This document shows, one piece after another, positions 15,218 to 19,496 of a DNA stretch of 19,496 bases. The notes beneath the pieces are model-generated. The model saw only the letters and a list, made by a program, of their open reading frames with translations, was not told the origin of the DNA and made no database searches. How positions within the stretch are numbered: position 1 is the stretch's first letter; each line of letters starts with the position of its first letter. The translations under genes and the position numbers were made by a program. Source of the stretch: Oscillospiraceae bacterium (lineage in GTDB: Bacteria > Bacillota_A > Clostridia > Oscillospirales > Oscillospiraceae); NCBI GenBank assembly GCA_016302005.1, contig JAEDOK010000015.1, positions 1 through 19,496 of the forward strand, in the 5' to 3' direction.

Positions 15218-16710
15218 AATTATATGGCAATAAAAAACGGCGCCCGAATTCTCAGAAGCCGCAGCCTCAGGCAGCGGAGTCTCAGCAGAAGGACACGGAG
15301 CTGAGACGGCAGACGGAGGAGCCGTGGCAGAGGGTTGAGGAGCCGTGGCGGCAGACGGAGGAGCCGTGGCAGAGGGTTGAGGAGCCGCGGCGGCAGACGG
15401 AAGAGCCTCAGCAGAGGGCTGAGAAAGCGCAGGCGCCGGAGTCGGAAACGGAGGAGGAGAGCGGCGGTCTCAGCGGAAGAACCAAGGCAATGCTCCTTTT
15501 GACGGCTGCGATCTGTATCTTTCTTTGCGCAACGGTGATGTGCCTTACGCTGATTTCCAAAAGCGCGGAGGCGTTGGTGATCCCGTCTGAGCAGGAGGCA
15601 AAGGAGCTTTCCTATGTTGTCAACTCCGTACAGCCCTCGTCGACCGAAGTCCCTGCGGATTATGAGGCGCCCGTCAGCCGCAATTACTCTGAGACCTTGA
15701 ATATCCTGCTGATGAGTTGGGATGAGAAAAACGCGCAGACGGATACGCTTATGATTGCCTCTGTGCAGCTGAAAACAGGCGAGTTTGCGCTGCTGAGTAT
15801 CCCGCGGGATACCTATATCGCGGGCAATTATGAGGTTCCCAAGATCAACCGCGTCTACGGCGAGGCGGATGACGGAAAGGATCGCGGCGTGAAGGCAACG
15901 CTTGAGATGGTCAAGAGCATGGTCGGCTTCGAGATTGATTACTATTTCGTGCTGGATGAGGCTTCTCTGACGGCTATGACCGATATGGTCGGCGGGGTGG
16001 ACTTCACAGTTCCCGATACGCCCGATTATTCCGAGATCCCCGCCGGGAAACAGACGATTGACGGGAAAAAGGCAATGCAGCTTTTCTCCTATCGCGACGG
16101 CTATACGGATGTTGAAACCGAGCCTGCCGCCGTGCAGCGCGATTTTTTGCTTGCGCTGTTGGACGAGCTGCTGAAGGACCCTGACGCCTATGAGCAAAAC
16201 GCGCAGAAGCTTGCCGAGGTGTCGGACACCGATCTGACGGCGGAAAATATCACGTATCTTGCTTATCTGCTTCAAAATGTGGATACGACTGCCGTGTTCA
16301 GCCGCGCCCTACCCGGCGGAGAGATAGAAATTGACGGTGTCACCTATTATGAGGTCGATCCTGAAGCGGCGATCGAGCTTTTGAACGCACATTTTAATCC
16401 GCTGAAGGCTGATTTGACGGTCTATGATGTCAACTTCCGTCAGGAGACGGGCGACAGCGGCAGCGGTGAATACGATCCCTATGGCTTTGGCGGCAATACT
16501 TCGAATAGCTCCGATGAAACAGAGGAGCCTACCGAGGATTCCACCGAAGACACCGACGCGCCGACGGAGGGACCCGATCCCACCGACCCGACAGATTCGA
16601 CTGACGCGACGGATTCCTCGGATTCTACGGATGCAACGGAGGCACCGACCGATGCGCCTCCGGAGACGGATCCGCCTACGGAACCGCCTGTGACACCCGA
16701 AGAACCGTAA
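15214..16710 (+). CDS. LytR-CpsA-Psr (LCP) family envelope protein with repeat N-terminus and acidic tail
   Basis: LCP proteins sit in the membrane with the catalytic domain outside and transfer lipid-linked anionic polymers onto peptidoglycan. The 498-residue protein has a cytoplasmic N-terminus (1-89) with three 14-residue Glu/Gln/Pro/Trp repeats (about 32-73). One transmembrane helix follows (about 92-114), then the LCP domain (about 160-340). That domain includes NILLMSWD, QTDTLMIASV, LLSIPRDTYI, KINRVYG and MVGGVDFTVP. The final 90 residues are low-complexity Thr/Asp/Glu/Pro/Ser with no LPXTG anchor. Several arginines usual in the domain appear replaced: Q in QTDT, and no DxGR-type motif before VQRDF. 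It overlaps the nadD-yqeK stop by 4 bases and precedes rsfS. Family assignment is firm; activity is uncertain. Confidence 0.88.
   Translation: MKLYGNKKRRPNSQKPQPQAAESQQKDTELRRQTEEPWQRVEEPWRQTEEPWQRVEEPRRQTEEPQQRAEKAQAPESETEEESGGLSGRTKAMLLLTAAICIFLCATVMCLTLISKSAEALVIPSEQEAKELSYVVNSVQPSSTEVPADYEAPVSRNYSETLNILLMSWDEKNAQTDTLMIASVQLKTGEFALLSIPRDTYIAGNYEVPKINRVYGEADDGKDRGVKATLEMVKSMVGFEIDYYFVLDEASLTAMTDMVGGVDFTVPDTPDYSEIPAGKQTIDGKKAMQLFSYRDGYTDVETEPAAVQRDFLLALLDELLKDPDAYEQNAQKLAEVSDTDLTAENITYLAYLLQNVDTTAVFSRALPGGEIEIDGVTYYEVDPEAAIELLNAHFNPLKADLTVYDVNFRQETGDSGSGEYDPYGFGGNTSNSSDETEEPTEDSTEDTDAPTEGPDPTDPTDSTDATDSSDSTDATEAPTDAPPETDPPTEPPVTPEEP
15307..15432 (+). repeat. Tandem repeat, three 42-bp units, in the LCP gene
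   Basis: Unit 1 (15307-15348) and unit 2 (15349-15390) differ at a single base, in the last codon (TGG versus CGG). Unit 3 (15391-15432) is degenerate, clearly matching only over its first half. Each unit encodes 14 residues of the type RQTEEPWQRVEEPW in the cytoplasmic segment before the membrane helix. Because 42 is a multiple of 3, gain or loss of a unit keeps the frame. Confidence 0.93.
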
Positions 16711-16759
16711 AGCAAACAAAAACCAATGCAGCCGGAGACGGCAGAACGGAGAAGATACT

Positions 16760-17116
16760 ATGAACACACCGAGAGAAATCGCAATGTATGCCGCGAAGAT
16801 CCTTGATGAGCGGAAGGGCTTGGGCATCAAGCTGCTGGAGGTCACAGATGTGACCAGCATCGCAGATTACTTCCTGATCTGCACCGGTACCTCGAATACC
16901 CATGTTAAGACGCTTTGTGACAGCGTGGAAGAGGCAGTCGCCGACGAGATGGGAGAGAAGCTGCTCCATCGAGAGGGACATCGCGGCGGGACATGGGTGC
17001 TGCTGGACTTCGGCTGTCTGGTCGTCCATGTTTTCACGAACGAAACGCGTGAGTTTTATGATTTGGAGCGCCTTTGGAACGACGCAAAGGAAGTTCCGCT
17101 GACATTTGAGGAATAA
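16760..17116 (+). CDS. rsfS: Ribosome silencing factor RsfS
   Basis: RsfS binds ribosomal protein uL14 on the large subunit and blocks subunit joining, lowering translation when nutrients are short. The 118-residue protein is typical of the RsfS/Iojap (DUF143) family: [34 protein letters not shown] and [19 protein letters not shown]. The start follows GGAGAAG (16748-16754). It belongs to the conserved yhbY-nadD-yqeK-rsfS neighbourhood, here with the LCP gene inserted before it. The 49-base gap to the LCP gene shows no terminator or promoter. Confidence 0.97.
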   Translation: MNTPREIAMYAAKILDERKGLGIKLLEVTDVTSIADYFLICTGTSNTHVKTLCDSVEEAVADEMGEKLLHREGHRGGTWVLLDFGCLVVHVFTNETREFYDLERLWNDAKEVPLTFEE

Positions 17117-17129
17117 AAAGAGGGATAGT

Positions 17130-19496
17130 ATGAAATACGATTTTACGGCCATCGAGCAGAAGTGGCACAAGATTTGGGAGGAGCAGGATCTCTACAGAGC
17201 GGAGACGGGGGCGGATAAGAAAAAGTTCTATGCCCTCATCGAGTTCCCGTATCCGTCGGGTGCCGGTCTGCATGTGGGACACGCCCGCCCCTACACCGCA
17301 ATGGACGTGATCGCCAGAAAGCACCGTATGCAGGGCGAAAACGTCCTGTTCCCGATGGGCTATGACGCCTTCGGACTCCCCACGGAGAACTACGCCATCA
17401 AGAACCATATCCACCCTGCCATCGTCACGAAGAAAAACATCGAGACCTTCCGCTCCCAGCTCAAAGCCCTCGGCTACAGCTTTGATTGGGACAGAGAGAT
17501 CAACACGACCGACCCGAGCTATTTTAAATGGACGCAGTGGATCTTCCTCCAGCTCTATAAGAACGGGCTTGCCTATAAGACGAAGATGCCCGTCAACTGG
17601 TGTACCTCCTGCAAGTGCGTGCTTGCCAATGAGGAGGTCGTGGAAAATGTCTGCGAGCGCTGCGGCAGTCCGGTCATCCGCAAGGAACAGAGCCAGTGGA
17701 TGCTCCGCATCACGAAGTACGCCCAGCGTCTGCTCGATGACCTTGACGATGTGGATTTCATTGACCGCGTCAAGCTCCAGCAGCGCAACTGGATCGGGCG
17801 CTCCACGGGCGCGGAGGTGCGCTTTGCCAGCACGCTCGGCGACGATATCACCGTCTATACCACCCGCCCGGATACCCTGTTCGGCGCGACCTATATGGTG
17901 CTTTCGCCGGAACACGCGCTTGTGGAAAAGTGGATGGACAGGCTCGAAAACGCTGAGGAGGTCAAGGCATATCAGGCGGCGGCTGCCGCAAAGTCCGACT
18001 TTGAACGCACGGAGCTTTCCAAGGAAAAGACCGGCGTGAAGCTGGCGGGTGTAATGGGAATCAATCCGGTGAACGGCAAGCAGATTCCGATCTTTATCTC
18101 CGACTACGTCCTTTCCACCTACGGCACCGGCGCGATCATGGCGGTCCCCGCGCATGACGACCGTGACTGGGATTTCGCGAAGAAGTTCGGCTGCGAGATC
18201 ATCGAGGTCGTCAAGGGCGGCAATGTCGATGAAGCTGCCTTCACTGACTGCGAAACAGGCGTGATGGTCAATTCTGACTTCCTCAACGGCATGAGCGTTG
18301 AGGAGGCAAAAAAGGCGATCATCGCGTATCTGACCGAGAAGGGCATCGGCGAGGCGAAGGTCAACTTCAAGCTCCGCGACTGGGTCTTCTCCCGCCAGCG
18401 CTATTGGGGCGAGCCGATCCCCATTGTCCATTGCCCGAAGTGCGGCACCGTCCCGCTCGACGAAAAGGATCTGCCGCTGCTCTTGCCGCAGGTGGACAGC
18501 TACGAGCCGACGGATGACGGACAGTCTCCGCTTGCCAAGATGACCGACTGGGTCAATACGACCTGCCCGTGCTGCGGCGGTCCCGCCAAGCGAGAGACGG
18601 ACACCATGCCCCAGTGGGCAGGCTCGTCGTGGTACTATCTGCGCTATATGGACCCGCACAACGATCAGGCGCTTGCTTCGAAAGAGGCGCTGGAATATTG
18701 GAGCCCCGTTGACTGGTATAACGGCGGCATGGAGCATACCACGCTCCACCTGCTCTACAGCCGTTTCTGGCATAAGTTCCTCTATGATATCGGCGTCGTG
18801 CCGACCAAGGAGCCTTACGCAAAGCGCACGAGCCACGGCATGATTTTGGGCGAGGGCGGCATCAAGATGTCGAAATCCCGCGGCAATGTCATTAACCCCA
18901 CCGATGTGATCGCGGAGTTCGGCGCGGACACGATGCGCACCTACATCATCTTCATCGGCGATTTTGAAAAGGCTGCCTCGTGGTCGTCTAATGCGGTCAA
19001 GGGCTGCAAGCGCTTCTTGGATAAGGTTTGGAATCTTGCCGAGACCGTGACCGATCATGAAACGGCATACAGCGCAAAGAACGAGGCGATTTTGCATAAG
19101 ACTATCAAGAAGGTCACCTCTGATATTGATGCTTTGAAGGGCAACACCGCCCTTGCCGCTTTGATGACACTTTGCAGCACCTTGTCGGATAACGGCTGCA
19201 ACGCCGCAGATCTGAAAACGCTCTTGCAGCTCCTCAGCCCGTTTGCGCCGCACATCTGCGATGAAATCTGGGAGCAGCACGGCTTTGAGGGCATCTGCTC
19301 GATCTCTGCTTGGCCGACCTATGATGAGGCAAAGTGCAAGGATTCTGAGATCGACATGGCAGTGCAGGTCAACGGCAAGCTGCGCGGGACGATCCATGTC
19401 GCGGCAGACCTCGACAACGACAGCGTCGTCGCCGCTGCAACCGCAGATGAAAAGGTCGCATCCTTCCTGAATCGCCTCGGCGGCAGCATCGTCAAG
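17130..19496 (+). CDS. leuS: Leucyl-tRNA synthetase, 3' end outside window
   Basis: LeuRS is a class I aminoacyl-tRNA synthetase that charges tRNA-Leu and edits mischarged products. The window holds 789 codons without a stop and ends in the C-terminal [11 protein letters not shown] domain, so about 15 codons should be missing. Visible are the HIGH motif HVGH (48-51) and a zinc knuckle CTSC...CERCG. The CP1 editing domain has TTRPDT (244-249) and AHDDRDWDF with H342 and D346. The KMSKS loop is KMSKS (579-583), and [19 protein letters not shown] is also present. The catalytic core reads [10 protein letters not shown] rather than the HPEGYTATDI-like form, pointing to an alternative clostridial LeuRS clade. 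The start follows AAGAGGG, 13 bases after rsfS. No T-box precedes it. Confidence 0.97.
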   Translation, partial: MKYDFTAIEQKWHKIWEEQDLYRAETGADKKKFYALIEFPYPSGAGLHVGHARPYTAMDVIARKHRMQGENVLFPMGYDAFGLPTENYAIKNHIHPAIVTKKNIETFRSQLKALGYSFDWDREINTTDPSYFKWTQWIFLQLYKNGLAYKTKMPVNWCTSCKCVLANEEVVENVCERCGSPVIRKEQSQWMLRITKYAQRLLDDLDDVDFIDRVKLQQRNWIGRSTGAEVRFASTLGDDITVYTTRPDTLFGATYMVLSPEHALVEKWMDRLENAEEVKAYQAAAAAKSDFERTELSKEKTGVKLAGVMGINPVNGKQIPIFISDYVLSTYGTGAIMAVPAHDDRDWDFAKKFGCEIIEVVKGGNVDEAAFTDCETGVMVNSDFLNGMSVEEAKKAIIAYLTEKGIGEAKVNFKLRDWVFSRQRYWGEPIPIVHCPKCGTVPLDEKDLPLLLPQVDSYEPTDDGQSPLAKMTDWVNTTCPCCGGPAKRETDTMPQWAGSSWYYLRYMDPHNDQALASKEALEYWSPVDWYNGGMEHTTLHLLYSRFWHKFLYDIGVVPTKEPYAKRTSHGMILGEGGIKMSKSRGNVINPTDVIAEFGADTMRTYIIFIGDFEKAASWSSNAVKGCKRFLDKVWNLAETVTDHETAYSAKNEAILHKTIKKVTSDIDALKGNTALAALMTLCSTLSDNGCNAADLKTLLQLLSPFAPHICDEIWEQHGFEGICSISAWPTYDEAKCKDSEIDMAVQVNGKLRGTIHVAADLDNDSVVAAATADEKVASFLNRLGGSIVK

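Noticed and set aside
15307..15432. Short direct repeats considered as a CRISPR array
   Set aside because: The units are contiguous without spacers, lie in frame inside a coding gene and encode a peptide repeat.
16731..16742. Small hairpin GCCG-GAGA-CGGC between the LCP gene and rsfS
   Set aside because: The stem is only 4 bp, with no T run and no conserved partner motif. It is too weak to call a terminator or regulatory RNA.
17034..19397. A 787-codon open frame on the minus strand opposite leuS
   Set aside because: The plus strand encodes an unmistakable LeuRS across the same bases. The antisense frame has no recognisable domain and is an expected by-product of GC-rich codon use with few stops.

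Overview
This window carries conserved bacterial housekeeping genes, all on the + strand, and it suggests a GC-rich member of the Clostridia, most likely Oscillospirales/Ruminococcaceae-like. The grounds are Firmicutes-type gene neighbourhoods (dprA-topA-trmFO, plsX-rnc-smc-ftsY, yhbY-nadD-yqeK-rsfS), strong AGGAGG-type ribosome binding sites, a folate-dependent TrmFO, a short FtsY, and a LytR-CpsA-Psr gene between yqeK and rsfS. Genus-level assignment is not possible by reading alone.

Layout. Bases 1-196 hold the 3' part of a tRNA-Gly(GCC), a hairpin, a complete tRNA-Cys(GCA) and an intrinsic terminator. Bases 216-253 hold two overlapping sigma-70-type promoters with a 12-bp palindrome between their elements. 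They appear to drive a first unit of six genes (331-7607): a SpoU/TrmH RNA methyltransferase, dprA, topA, trmFO, plsX and rnc. A strong terminator hairpin starts on the last base of the rnc stop codon. A second promoter (7667-7695, extended -10) opens a second unit running to the window edge: smc, ftsY, rph, XTP/dITP pyrophosphatase, yhbY, a nadD-yqeK fusion, an LCP-family gene, rsfS and leuS, which is cut by the window end about 15 codons early (estimated from family length). A candidate internal promoter lies inside the YqeK half of the fusion.

How the genes fit together. Unit 1 joins RNA modification (SpoU methylase, TrmFO), DNA handling (DprA, TopA), phospholipid initiation (PlsX) and dsRNA processing (RNase III). 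Unit 2 joins chromosome organisation (SMC), SRP-dependent membrane targeting (FtsY), tRNA 3' maturation (RNase PH), nucleotide-pool cleaning, ribosome assembly and silencing (YhbY, RsfS), NAD synthesis with Ap4A hydrolysis (NadD-YqeK), cell-envelope polymer attachment (LCP) and leucyl-tRNA charging. Many starts overlap the preceding stop (topA/trmFO, trmFO/plsX, plsX/rnc, rph/rdgB, rdgB/yhbY, nadD-yqeK/LCP), so translational coupling is likely.

I found no mobile element, CRISPR array, toxin-antitoxin pair or defence system, and no clearly undescribed system. The most unusual points are the LCP protein (three 14-residue repeats in its cytoplasmic N-terminus, an apparent loss of usually conserved arginines, and an acidic Thr/Pro/Asp tail), the NadD-YqeK fusion, the double promoter with an operator-like dyad, and the internal promoter-like site. 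No gene-free stretch exceeds about 170 bases.
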